A stretch of DNA of 64,000 nt from Gigantopelta aegis. Taxonomy: Eukaryota > Mollusca > Gastropoda > Neomphalida > Peltospiridae. The number at the start of each line of letters is the position of its first letter. Position 1 is the stretch's first letter. The notes under the pieces are model-generated. The model did no database searches. It worked only from the letters and a program-made list of their open reading frames with translations, and was not told the origin of the DNA. The translations under genes were made by a program, and so were the position numbers. Shown here one piece after another: positions 9,984 to 21,589 of this stretch. The stretch lies in the NCBI RefSeq assembly GCF_016097555.1, contig NC_054712.1, positions 41,763,562 to 41,827,561 on the forward strand. The letters run 5' to 3'.

Positions 9984-12900
9984 CATTGATTTATTAATCA
10001 TCAGCTATTGTATGTCAAACATTTGGTAATTTTGTCATATAGTCTTAGAGAGGAAACGCATTATATATTTTCATTAGTAGTAAGGGATCTTTTATGTGTA
10101 CCACAGACAGAATAGCACATACCATGGCCTTTGTTATAGTTACCGGTTGTGGTGGTGCACTGGCTGGAACAAGAAATAGCCCAATGGGCCAACCGATGGA
10201 TTTTAAAAATTAATTGTTATTCCTGTCTTCCCTTATACTCCAAACAGCCGTAATATAAACTGTGCTGTTCAGCATGATGTTAAACACACAGTCATGTATT
10301 GCTTGGCTTTTTGTCAGGAGATCCACAGCGACAGTCGGCCGTACACCTGTGATATCTGTGGGAAAGGTTTCAAGCAGTTCAGTCAGATGAAGAACCACCA
10401 GGTGAGAACATAAATGTTAACGACCAGGTGAGATCATACACAGGTAATATAAAGGTTCTGGTGGTGGTGGCTGTTGATGATACAGTGAGATCATACACAG
10501 GTAATATAAAGGTTCTGGTGGTGGTGGCTATTGATGACCAGGTGAGATCATACACAGGTAATATAAAGGTTCTGGGGGTGGGAGCTATTAATAACCAGGT
10601 GAGATCATACACAGGTAATATAAAGGTTATGGGGGTGGGGCCTATTAATGACCAGGTGAGATAATACACAGGTAATATACAGGTTCGGGTGGGGGGGGGG
10701 GGGTATTGATGACCAGGTGAGATCATACAAGGTGATATAAAGGTTCTGGGGGTGGGGCCTATTAATGACCAGGTGAGATCATACACATGTGATATAAAGG
10801 TTTTGGGGGTGGGGACTCTTAATGACCAGGTGAGAACATTCACAGGTGATATAAATGTTCTGGGGGTGGGGACTCTTAATGACCAGGTGAGATTGTACAC
10901 AGGTAATGTAAAGGTTATGGGGGTTGGGGCTATTAATAACAAGGTGAGATCATTCACAGATAAAATAAAGGTTATGGGGGTGGGGACTCTTAATGACAAG
11001 GTGAGAACATTCACAGGTGATATAAAGGTTCTGGGGGTGGGGACTCTTAATGACCAGGTGAGATCGTACACAGGTAATATAAAGGTTATGAGGGTTGGGG
11101 CTATTAATAACAAGGTGAGATCATTCACAGGTAAAATAAAGGTTATGGGGGTGGGTGCTATTAATAACCAGGTGAGATTATACACAGGTAATATAAAGGT
11201 TATGGGGGTGGGGCATATTAAAGACCAGGTGAAATCATACACAGGTAATATAAAGGTTCTGGGGGTTGGGGCTATTAATAACAAGGTGAGATCATGCAGG
11301 TAAAATAAAGGTTATGGGGGTGGGGGATATTAATGACCAGGTGAGATGATACACAGGTAATATAAAGGTTATGAGGGTGGGGGCTCTTAATGACCAACTA
11401 AGAATATTTGTAGGTAACATAACAGTTCTGGGGGTGGGGGCTGTTAATTGTCAGAACATACATAGGTAACATAGCAGTTCCTCTCTACACTCACATGGAA
11501 TGTATCAGGGGAGTATAACATAATGTTTTATGTATATTTTACATGAAATTTCTTGTGACTGCTTGTCTAGTACACATTTCAAACGAGTGATCAACAGCTC
11601 ACCTTGTTGTTGCTTGTGACGAAGACCGTTAGACTGATATGGATGTTTGCTATGTTACTGAACTGTGTTTATCCTAACTGCAGGTGATCCACGAGGGTCG
11701 TGACCCGAAGAGCTCGAGCAGCTGGTACGGGGTGAAGCAGTGTAAGACGTGCGAGCGGTGGTACGCCAACAAGAAGTCGCTCCAGAAACACGTGGAGGCC
11801 GTCCACCACAAGGTGCGGCCATTCACCTGCCCCTTCTGTGAGCACACCGCCGCCAGGAAGGCCATGATACAACTCCACATCAGAACTCACACCGGGGAGA
11901 AACCCTTCACGTAAGATAACTTTATATCATACACATCAGAACACACACTGGGGAGAAACCCTTCACGTAAGATAACTTTATATCATACACATCAGAACAC
12001 ACACACGGGAGAGAAACCCTTCATGTAAGATAACTCTATATCATACACATCAGAACACACACACGGGAGAGAAACCCTTCACGTAAGATAACTCTATATC
12101 ATACACATCAGAACACACACACACCGGGGAGAAACCATTCACGTAAGATAACTCTATATCATACTAACACACACACCGGGGAAAAACCCTTCACGTAACA
12201 TAACTCTATATCATACTAACACACACATCGGGGAGAAACCATTCATGTAAGATAACTCTATATCATACTAACACACACACCGGGGAGAAACCCTTCACGT
12301 AAGATAACTCTATATCATACTAACACACACACCGGGGAAAAACCCTTCACGTAACATAACTCTATATCATACTAACACACACACCGGGGAGAAACCATTC
12401 ATGTAAGATAACTCTATATCATACTAACACACACACTGGGGAGAAACCATTCATGTAAGATAACTCTATATCATACTAACACACACACCGGGGAAAAACC
12501 CTTCACGTAACATAACTCTATATCATACTAACACACACACCGGGGAGAAACCCTTCATGTAAGATAACTCTATATCATACTAACACACACACCGGGGAGA
12601 AACCCTTCATGTAAGATAACTCTATATCATACTAACACACACACCGGGGAGAAACCATTCATGTAAGATAACTCTATATCATATTAACACACACACCGGG
12701 GAGAAACCATTCATGTAAGATAACTCTATATCATATTAACACACACACCGGGGAGAAACCCTTCATGTAAGATAACTCTATATCATATTAACACACACAC
12801 CGGGGAGAAACCCTTCACATGAGATAACTCTATATCATACTAACACACACACCGGGGAGAAACCCTTCATGTAAGATAACTCTATATCATACTAACACAC

Positions 12901-15900
12901 ACACCGGGGAGAAACCCTTCACATGAGATAACTCTATATCATACTAACACACACACTGGAGAGAAACCCTTCATGTAAGATAACTCTATATCATACTAAC
13001 ACACACACCGGGGAGAAACCCTTCACATGAGATAACTCTATATCATACTAACACACACACTGGAGAGAAACCCTTCACATGAGATAACTCTATATCATAC
13101 TAACACACACACTGGAGAGAAACCCTTCACATGAGATAACTTTATATCATACTAACACACACACCGGGGAGAAACCCTTCACGTAACATAACTATATCAT
13201 ACACATCAGAACACACACACCAGGGAGAAACCATTCATGTAAGATAACTCTATATCATACACATCAGAACACACACACCAGGGAGAAACCATTCATGTAA
13301 GATAACTCTATATCATACACATCAGAACTCACATGGGAGAGAAACCCTTCACATAAGATAACTATTTCATACACATCAGAACTCACACACGGGAGAGAAA
13401 CAATTCACATAAGATAACTCTATATCATACACATCAGAACACACACACCAGGGAGAAACCATTCACGTAAGATAACTCTATATCACACATGTCAGAACTC
13501 ACACACCGGGGAGAAACCATTCACATAAGATAACTGTATATCATACACATCAGAACACACACACCAGGGAGAAACCATTCATGTAAGATAACTCTATATC
13601 ATACACATCAGAACTCACATGGGAGAGAAACCCTTCACATAAGATAACTCTATTTCATACACATCAGAACTCACACACGGGAGAGAAACAATTCACATAA
13701 GATAACTCTATATCATACACATCAGAACACACACACCAGGGAGAAACCATTCACGTAAGATAACTCTATATCACGCATGTCAGAACTCACACACCGGGGA
13801 GAAACCATTCACATAAGATAACTGTATATCATACACATCAGAACACACACCGGGGAGAAACCATTGACGTAAGATAACTTTATATCATACACATCAGAAC
13901 ACACACACGGGAGAGAAACAATTCACATAAGATAACTCTATATCATACACATCAGAACACACACACGGGAGAGAAACAATTCACGTAAGATAACTCTATA
14001 TCATACACATTAGAACTCGCACACCGGGGAGAAACCCTTCACGTAAGATAACTCTATATCATACTAACACACACACCGGGGAGAAACAATTGACATAAGA
14101 TAACTCTATATCACGCATGTCAGAACTCGCACTCCGGGGAGAAACCATTCACGTAAAATAACTCTATATCACACATGTCAGAACTGACACACTGGGGAGA
14201 AACCATTGACGTAAGATAACTTTATATCATACACATCAGAACACACACACGGGAGAGAAACAATTCACATAAGATAACTCTATATCATACACATCAGAAC
14301 ACACACACGGGAGAGAAACAACTCACGTAAGATAACTCTATATCATACACATCAGAACTCGCACACCGGGGAGAAACCCTTCACGTAAGATAACTCTATA
14401 TCATACTAACACACACACCGGGGAGAAACCATTGACATAAGATAACTCTATATCATGCATGTCAGAACTCGCACTCCGGGGAGAAACCATTCACGTAAAA
14501 TAACTCTATATCATGTCAGAACTGACACACTGGGGAGAAACCATTCACGTAAGATAACTCTATATCATACACATCAGAACACACACACTGGGGAGAAACC
14601 ATTCACATAAGATAACTCTATATCATACACATCAGAACACACACACACCAGGGAGAAACCATTCACGTAACATAACTCTATATCATACACACCAGAATTC
14701 ACACCAGGGAGAAACCATTCATGTAAGATAACTCTATATCATACACATCAGAACACACACACCGGAGAGAAACTCTTCACATAAGATAACTCTATATCAT
14801 ACACATCAGAACACGCACACCAGGGAGAAACCCTTCACATAAGATAACTCTATATCATACACACCAGGGAGAAACCCTTCACATAAGATAACTCTATATC
14901 ATACTAACACACACACCGGAGAGAAACCATTCACATAAGATAACTCTATATCATACACACCAGAACTCACACCAGGGAGAAACCATTCATGTAAGATAAC
15001 TCTATATCATACACATCAGAACACACACACCGGAGAGAAACCCTTCACATAAGATAACTCTATATCATACACATCAGAACACGCACACCAGGGAGAAACC
15101 ATTCACATAAGATAACTCTATATCATACACATCAGAAAACACACACCCCGGGGAGAAACCATTCACGTAAGATAACTCTATATCACGCATGTCAGAACTC
15201 ACACACCAGGGAGAGAAACCATTCACATAAGATAACTCTATATCATACACATCAGAACACACACCGGGGAGAAACCATTGACGTAAGATAACTCTATATC
15301 ATACACATCAGAACACACACCGGGGAGAAACCATTGACATAAGATAACTCTATATCACGCATGTCAGAACTCACACTCCGGGGAGAAACCATTCACGTAA
15401 AATAACTCTATATCATACACATCAGAACACACACACACACACCGGGGAGAAACCCTTCACGTAAGATAACTATATATTACACATGTCAGAACTCACACAC
15501 TGGGGAGAAACTCTTCACGTAAGATAATTCTATATTACACATGTCAGAACTCACACACTGGGGAGAAACTCTTCACGAAAGATAACTCTATATCAAGCAT
15601 GTCAGAACTCACACACTGGGGAGAAACCGTTCACGTAAGATAAATTTATATCATACACATCAGAACACACACACGGGAGAGAAATAATTCACATAAGATA
15701 ACTCTATATGATATATCATACACATCAGAACACACACACCGGGGAGAAACCCTTCACGTAAGATAACTTTATATCATACACATCAGAACACACACACGGG
15801 AGAGAAACCCTTCACATAAGATAACTCTATATCATACACATCAGAACACACACACACACCGGGGAGAAACCCTTCACGTAAGATAACTATATATTACACA

Positions 15901-17149
15901 TGTCAGAACTCACACACTGGGGAGAAACTCTTCACGTAAGATAACTCTATATTACACATGTCAGAACTCACACACTGGGGAGAAACTCTTCACGAAAGAT
16001 AACTCTATATCATGCATGTCAGAACTCACACACTGGGGAGAAACCCTTCACGTAAGATAACTATATCATACACATCAGAACTCACATGTGCTATCCTGTC
16101 TGTGGGATGGTGGATATAAAAGATCCTTTGCTACTGATAGAAAAATTTAGCAGGTTTCCACTCTAAGACTACACTTCAAAATTTACCAAGTGTTTGACAT
16201 CCAATAGCTGATGATTAATACATGTATATGCTCTAGTTGTGTTGTTAAACAAAAGAACCAAATTTTACCTTTGTTCTGCAGGTGCAATGTGTGCCAGTAC
16301 TCGACGGGGGACCACAACTCGATGCGAAAGCACCGCATGCGTCACACAGGCCAGCGCCAGTACAAGTGTAAGTACTGCTCATACTCGTGCATCCAGGCGA
16401 TCTCGCTCAAGTCTCACCTGCGCACCAAACACCCGGGCAGGGAGGGCGTCTACCTGTGTGGCTCGTGCAGCTTCAAGACCGTCAACAAGATCCACTACGA
16501 CAACCACCTGGCCGACCACCGGAACGGGCTCGTCCAGGCGTCAACCGTCACAGCTACACACGAGGAGAAACCCAAACGGACCCGCGTCATCCAGCAGAGG
16601 GCGGGGAATTCGTTGAAATCGGAGCCAGTGATACAGGTTGAGAATTTGTTGAAACCGGAACAGGTGATACAGGTTGGGAGTTGTGCAGTGAAACCAGATC
16701 CGGTTCAGGTTGAGATGCAGATGCAGACCATGGACTCGGGCGAGGCTCAGATCAGCGTCGAAGATCTCGCCAGACTCACAAACTGCGCCGGGTTACTCTC
16801 AGGGGAGGTAACTGCGGTTCAGCTGATCTACTCTGCGCTGAGCGCCATCTCTCAGAACTCACAGACAGACGGGACGCAGACCACGCAGCTGGCCGGCGGG
16901 ATAGAGACGGTAATCCGGTCGGAGTCTGGTGGTCCAGGGGTGACAACTCACACCATTACGTTCAGAGTGCCGGCCAAAGGGATTTCCAGTCACGTTCAGG
17001 CTGAGCAGGTTATTTACGCAGAGCCAGTGGAGGTTGTGGATGGTGGAAATATGGACGAGCAGACAACTCTGCAGATAGATCTAGATGCGGTGACTGTGAC
17101 AAGTGTAGATGGAGAAACTAATGTTGACTTGTCTAATACAGGGAACTAA
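7632..17149 (+). CDS. C2H2 zinc-finger protein, about 1008 aa, four coding exons
   Basis: Exons 7632-9479, 10318-10401, 11684-11910 and 16282-17149 join in frame (3027 nt). A probable DNA-binding nuclear regulator. I count eleven C2H2 fingers: one at residues 19-44, one at about 401-424, then a C-terminal cluster from about 537, including LTCPECRQEF, YTCDICGKGF, FTCPFCEHTA, FTCNVCQYST, YKCKYCSYSC and YLCGSCSFKT. A canonical HTGEKPF linker spans the exon 3/4 junction. Basic stretches (PGRKKKS near 458; GRKRRKTRPP near 494) look like an AT-hook-like patch and nuclear signals. The 290-residue linker after finger 1 is polar and probably disordered. The C-terminus is acidic, with no known domain that I recognise. 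ATG has good context (AACAATGG). Introns 2 and 3 and the stop region hold arrays made of exon-edge copies. The orthology group is not assigned. Confidence 0.9.
9565..9723. repeat. (TCTG)n/(TC)n/(CA)n microsatellite
   Basis: Compound pyrimidine tract, about 160 bp, ending in ACACACACA. Confidence 0.95.
9788..10205 (-). mobile_element. SINE, head 1 + tail 2, with a partial tail repeat
   Basis: The tail motif (ATTATCATCAGCTATTGGATGT-like, on the minus-strand element) appears twice, at about 9795-9895 and 9981-10060, separated by a (TC)n tract at 9895-9980. The second copy continues into the body and part of the head, up to AGCCCAATGGGCC near 10185. Confidence 0.7.
10318..10401 (+). CDS. Zinc-finger gene, coding exon 2
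   Basis: Exon of 28 codons, after TTTTTGTCAG and ending CACCAG at GTGAGA. It encodes EIHSDSRPYTCDICGKGF and the histidine end of the finger. Phase 0 on both sides. Confidence 0.9.
10402..11480 (+). repeat. 57-bp tandem array made of the exon 2 splice donor
   Basis: About 18 units of roughly 57 bp fill most of intron 2. Each carries ACCAG followed by GTGAGATCATACACAGG and then TAATATAAAGG and a G-rich stretch. The array starts directly at the true donor (CACCAG/GTGAGA), so each unit is a potential copy of that 5' splice site. Because 57 is divisible by 3, both strands show long false open frames. Confidence 0.9.
11684..11910 (+). CDS. Zinc-finger gene, coding exon 3
   Basis: Exon of 227 nt after CTAACTGCAG, ending CCCTTCAC at GTAAGATAAC. 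It encodes two fingers (KQCKTCERWY; FTCPFCEHTA) and HIRTHTGEKPF. It ends in phase 2, completed by G of exon 4 as Thr. Confidence 0.9.
11911..16082 (+). repeat. 52-56-bp tandem array made of exon 3 end plus splice donor
   Basis: Roughly 75 units over 4.2 kb. Each holds a copy of the end of exon 3 (ACATCAGAACTCACACC, GGGGAGAAACCCTTCAC, encoding HIRTHTGEKPF) followed by donor GTAAGATAACTCTATATCAT. A shortened 52-bp type (ATACTAACACACACACC) dominates about 12150-13150; the 56-bp type dominates the rest. GTAAGATAA supplies an in-frame stop right after the exon copy, so read-through from exon 3 ends at once. Confidence 0.93.
16083..16254 (+). mobile_element. SINE fragment, tail 2 type
   Basis: A 5'-truncated copy abuts the end of the exon 3 donor array: TGTGCTATCCTGTCTGTGGG, then the tail with CCAATAGCTGATGATTAAT and GTTGTTAAACAAAA. 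It ends about 28 bp before the acceptor of exon 4. Confidence 0.8.
16282..17149 (+). CDS. Zinc-finger gene, coding exon 4 (last)
   Basis: Starts GTGCAATGTG after TTTGTTCTGCAG; the leading G completes Thr of HTGEKPFT. It encodes three fingers, then a 200-residue acidic tail containing SVEDLARLTNCAGLLSGE, and stops at TAA 17147-17149. The last 47 nt belong to the first of four 59-bp tandem units. Confidence 0.9.
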
Positions 17150-17332
17150 AGTCTGTGAGGAGTGTAGATGGAGAAGCTAATGTTGACTCGTCTAATATAG
17201 GGAACTGGAGTCTGTGAGGAGTGTAGATGGAGAAACTAAGGTTGACTCGTCTAATACAGGGAACTAAAGTCTGTGAGGAGTGTAGATGGAGAAACTAATG
17301 TTGACTCGTCTAATACAGGGAAGTAAAGTCTG
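17103..17332 (+). repeat. 59-bp tandem repeat spanning the zinc-finger stop codon
   Basis: Four units start at 17103, 17162, 17221 and 17280 (GTGTAGATGGAGAA...GGGAACTAAAGTCTG). The first contains the last 15 codons and the TAA; the rest lie in the 3' UTR. Confidence 0.92.
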
Positions 17333-17802
17333 ATAGCACATTGTTAACAATTATGATAAATTACTCTCCTACCTTTAATTACAGTTAGATTGTACACACA
17401 TTTTGTCCAGATAGAAATCGTGAAAAAACATGTCACCTACATGTATATCGACTTTGCCTTAGATCTACCAATTTGCTTTTTTTTATGGAATACTCTTCAA
17501 GAGGGGTTGATTCTTCCAAACTATCCGACGTCATAATGATTGCTTTATACCTTTAAAATGCAAAATGGCAGCCAACAAAAAGTTGCATTATTTTTGTACT
17601 AGGAGATTTCAGCGAAGTCGATATAGGCCACATCGTTACAATATAGTATGTGAAAGCTGTGTTATTGTAATGGTTTTTCCACTATTTGTGTCTGGATATA
17701 ATGGTGAACAAATCTAGCAGTAATTACAGATCTGAGAGTAATTTATAGTAGTTGTTAACAATGTGGTTCTGACTTTAGATCCAATGATCTTTGGTTTTGT
17801 AC

Positions 17803-17808
17803 AATAAA
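17803..17808 (+). promoter_or_regulatory. Poly(A) signal of the zinc-finger gene
   Basis: AATAAA lies about 650 bp after the stop, followed by a T-rich stretch. It is the best candidate for the 3' end. Confidence 0.55.
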
Positions 17809-17832
17809 TACGTACATCTCCGAGTAATCGGG

Positions 17833-18954
17833 AGTTTTTTAGTATTTCTTTTACAACGCTGCACCTGGAGTACAGGATTATTATTTAAGCATTTTATGCT
17901 AACATGAGTGCAGACACCAGGTCCGTAGCTAGCGATGCCGCCCCCCCCCCCCCCCCCCGAAAAAATCCAGAAAAAAACTGAAACTTAAAAAAAATTCTCT
18001 TCTTAACCATTTAAGGAGTTTTAGACTATTAACTACTCAGTTGTGTGCCCCCCCCCCCCCCCCCCCACCTCCCCACCTCAAACAAAAAATCCCAGCTACG
18101 GCCATGGACCCAATTTCACAAAACATCGTAAGCCTATTTTTGCACATAAATGTCAATCAACGACTAAACCCCAATTCCTATTACTATTATAGTTTACAAA
18201 TATAGTTATAAGAACACATATTTCATTTTCTTTTGTCTTTAAAATACTCCAGCTTCCGTAATGATGTAATTTTCTGCGTAAAATTGATGCCAAACAAGTG
18301 TAAACGCACGATCGGTATAACTGCTAGTAGCAGACGTAAACTTACTATGTTTAGTGACATGGGGCCCTGGATACCACTCCCTTTGAGGCTCTCTCCCATC
18401 TGTGACGGTTTCTGGAATATCCCTAAAGTCTAGTATGTACTGCCAGACGACGGGGAAGACGAGGGATATAACTCGATAGCAGAGTGCCCTTCTGGCACCA
18501 CCGTACCAATTGTCGTTACTTGGAACAGCTTAATATAGTCCGGTTACGGAAATATTTCCTTAGTTAAAAAAAAAAAAAAAACACCCACAAAGTTCTGAAA
18601 TACCTGTTGAAATCTTTATTTGAGGATTACAAATACACAAGTAGATTGACCCCTGTACTATTTAAATAATAAGTAGGTTGACGTCTGTAATATTCAAATA
18701 ACCAGAAAGGTTGACGTCTGTTGATATTTAAATAATCAGTTGGTTTGAAGTGTACTGCCACTTGTGTTACAGCAACACGAGGTGCTGCTCTGGCATGAAG
18801 GTGGCTTATGTCAAAATTAAGCACCGTCCATTCCCCCTGTAAGTTTAACGCTAGACCATACACCTAAAACATATTAGTAACTCTTGGAGATCCCCCCCCC
18901 CCCATAAAAACAAGTCCTGCAATGGGTGTAATATAATGTTAATGTATTGTTAGT
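17833..18954. other. Intergenic, poly-C tracts and a possible MITE
   Basis: GGTCCGTAGCTAGC (17929) and GCTACGGCCATGGACC (18096-18111) form a possible inverted-repeat pair around two poly-C runs (17940-17958 and 18047-18066). A stretch at 18230-18540 is open on both strands and looks coding-like, but I do not recognise it. Weak tandem copies of GTAGGTTGACGTCTGT-like sequence lie at 18640-18740. Confidence 0.4.
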
Positions 18955-19136
18955 AGCAAAGAATCTTATTTGTACCTTCTCACAGACAGGATAGCACATA
19001 CCAAGTCATTTGATATACCAAACGTGGTGCACTAACTGGAACAGGAAATAGCCCAAGGAGCTCACCAAGGATATCGATCCTAGAGCAAACACGCATCGGG
19101 TGAGCGCTTTACCACTGGGCTGGTCCGTCACTCTTC
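18955..19136 (-). mobile_element. SINE fragment with head 1
   Basis: The minus-strand element keeps the tRNA-like head (AGCCCAGTGGTAAAGCGCTC as its complement near 19110-19130) and body, but lacks its tail. A poly-T run follows at 19139-19163. Confidence 0.7.
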
Positions 19137-19338
19137 GCCATTTTTTTTTTTTTTTTTTTTTTTAAGAAGTAATTTTAAAACGTGTTACGTAACGCTGTTC
19201 AGTACACTCATTCCCCCCTCCCACTGTAAAGCTACATAACATTTGGATCTACACCTACTCACCCCTTGAACGTTAATATTTGAATGGCCTCTAACTGAAC
19301 ATTTTCGAGGTGGACCTATGTTGATTTGTTTTTGCATC

Positions 19339-19878
19339 TTACATCCTTGTAGTTCTCCCCTTACAGCCTTGTAGTTCTCCCCTTATTACATCCTTGTAGT
19401 TCTCCCCTTCTTACAGCCTTGTAGTTCTCCCCTTCTTACAGCCTTGTAGTTCTCCCCTTCTTACAGCCTTGTAGATCTCCCATTCTTACATCCTTGTAGT
19501 TCTCCCTTCTTACAGCCTTGGAGTTCTCCCATTCTTACATACTTGTAGTTCAGCCTTGTAGTTCTTCCATTCTTACAGACTTAGAGTTCTTCCATTCTTA
19601 CAGCCTTGTAGTTCTCCCATTCTTACAGCCTTGTAGTTCTTCCATTCTTACAGCCTTGTAGTTCTTCCATTTTTACAGCCTTGGAGTTCTCCCATTCTTA
19701 CAGCCTTGTAGTTCTTCCATTCTTACAGCCTTATAGTTCTTCCATTCTTACAGCCTTGGAGTTCTCCCATTCTCACAGCCTTGGAGTTCTCCCATTCTTA
19801 CAGCCTTGTAGTTCTCCCATTCTTACAGCTTTGTAGTTCTCCCATTCTTACAGCCTTGCAGTTCTCCCATTCGTACAT
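19339..19878 (+). repeat. 25-bp minisatellite
   Basis: About 21 imperfect units of TTACAGCCTTGTAGTTCTCC plus CATTC. Early units carry CCCCTTC variants and some are shortened. No link to an exon is seen. Confidence 0.9.
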
Positions 19879-19975
19879 TCTTTGTCAGACCAGTAGTGGT
19901 GTGTATTTACCGCATTGTGAGCGGACATCTTACTTGAGATGATCTGCGCAATTCCATTACCGTCAAATTGAGAAG

Positions 19976-19976
19976 G

Positions 19977-20034
<58 letters not shown>
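19976..20034. repeat. Poly-A and (AT)n microsatellite
   Basis: A run of A followed by about 24 AT dinucleotides. Confidence 0.95.
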
Positions 20035-20035
<1 letters not shown>

Positions 20036-20215
20036 CTACCTTTTCAGTTCAAGACTGTCACCACGTTGCGATTGATACGTGAAGTATCCCTCAATGGAAG
20101 TGGGGACAAACAAAACGTACATATCAAATTCAGAAGGTGGGGGGGAGGGGGTAGTTGGTATCACAATCGATATTAATATCATTCAATGATGTCAATTACG
20201 ATGTCAGATTCACAA

Positions 20216-20690
20216 ATCACAAAAATTATTATTATTAAAATTATTATTTATATTATTATTAAAATTTTGATTATAATAAAAATTAAATATTACTATTAAA
20301 ATTATATTATTATTATTAAAATATTATTATTATTAAAATTAATTTATTATTATTATTAAGATTATTATTATTACTAAAATTAATTTATTATTAATAGAAT
20401 TATTATAATTATATTGTTATTATTATATTATTATCATTATCATTATGATAATAATATTAATGATAATAATAATTTTAATGATAAAAATAGTAATAAAATA
20501 ATAACAATATAATAATAATCATTTTGATGATAATGATTTTAATAATAATAAATAATTTTAATAATATTTTTTATAAATAGTTTTAATTTTATTAAATAAT
20601 TATAGTATTGATAATAATATTAATAATAATTTTAATAAATAAAATTATTATTATTATTAAACTTATAAAACTCCACCTGGATCCGCCACT
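20216..20690. repeat. ATT/AAT-rich low-complexity tract
   Basis: Diverged TTATTA-type repeat. It ends at CTGGATCCGCCACTG (about 20676-20690), an isolated right end of the CAGTGGCGGATC MITE family; no matching left end was seen. Confidence 0.75.
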
Positions 20691-20765
20691 GATAATTAGA
20701 GGGAGGGTAAAGTCCCTTCTCGCAACTGCATCCACAAAAATAAATATATACTGTTTAATATAATA

Positions 20766-20979
20766 GGATCACGTGGCGGCATAAACTGCGTTCTTTTGTA
20801 TTACTATATATGGGCATAGGTAGCCTATATAATAAATAAATAAATATATATATATATATATATTTATTTATTTATTAAATAGGCTACCTATATATATATA
20901 TTTATTTATTTATTAAATAGGCTACCTATGCCCATATATAGTAATACAAAAGAACGCAGTTTACGCCGCCACGTGATCC
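20766..20979. repeat. Large near-perfect palindrome
   Basis: Arms of about 64 bp (GGATCACGTGGCGGCATAAA at the left; its inverse at the right end) differ at only one site that I could see. The arms enclose AT-rich repeats and a partial extra copy of the inner arm end. No target duplication is visible, so a fold-back transposon is possible but unproved. Confidence 0.8.
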
Positions 20980-21221
20980 TCAGCCGGATTTCCCGTATTT
21001 GACCTTCAGTCAGATCAACACAATAGTTAACGTCTATTTATAGTCACCTGGTATTTTCCGACATTTGTGTTTATCTTCCTCCATACGAAAGACTGTTTTT
21101 AAATTTGTCCCAGTTAAAGTATATCTTGTGTGTGTTCTACTGGGAATTAATACGACAAAAGGTAGGTGTTACTTTAAACGAGAATTTATTCTTTTCTAGA
21201 TGCTTTTCTTGATGTGTATGT

Positions 21222-21288
21222 GTGTGTGTGTGTGTGTGTCTCTGTGTCTCTGTCTGTCTCTCTCTATCTCTGTGTGTGTGTGTATCTG

Positions 21289-21323
<35 letters not shown>

Positions 21324-21401
21324 GAGGGAAAGAGAGAGAGACAGATACACACACACACAGAGATAGAGAGAGACAGACAGAGACACAGAGACACACACAC
21401 A

Positions 21402-21434
<33 letters not shown>

Positions 21435-21437
21435 TCA
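21222..21437. repeat. Inverted compound microsatellite
   Basis: A (TG)(TC)(TATC) tract on the left is mirrored on the right as its reverse complement, including the interruptions, around TCTCACACACACACAGAGGG. The four apparent open frames here are repeat artefacts. Confidence 0.85.
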
Positions 21438-21589
21438 CCTCTCAGTGATATAGATGGTAACCCCATTTTCAAACTACTAAATCCGTTCATGTCTTTAATA
21501 GTTTCGAAAAAACAAAAACATGTTAACTACCAAATAATCATGGTTTAATAATGTGCTGAGATGTTGTTAATGCTAGCCAAACCAACAAC

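Larger units (their letters stand above)
9480..10317 (+). other. Zinc-finger gene intron 1
   Basis: Holds two pyrimidine microsatellites (9565-9723 and 9895-9980) and two SINE pieces. Open frames here are products of the CT repeat. Confidence 0.8.

Noticed and set aside
9530-10029. Overlapping Ser/Leu/Cys-rich frames
   Set aside because: Translations of (TC)n and (TG)n tracts inside an intron.
10379-11284. 301-aa minus-strand frame
   Set aside because: Antisense of the 57-bp donor array.
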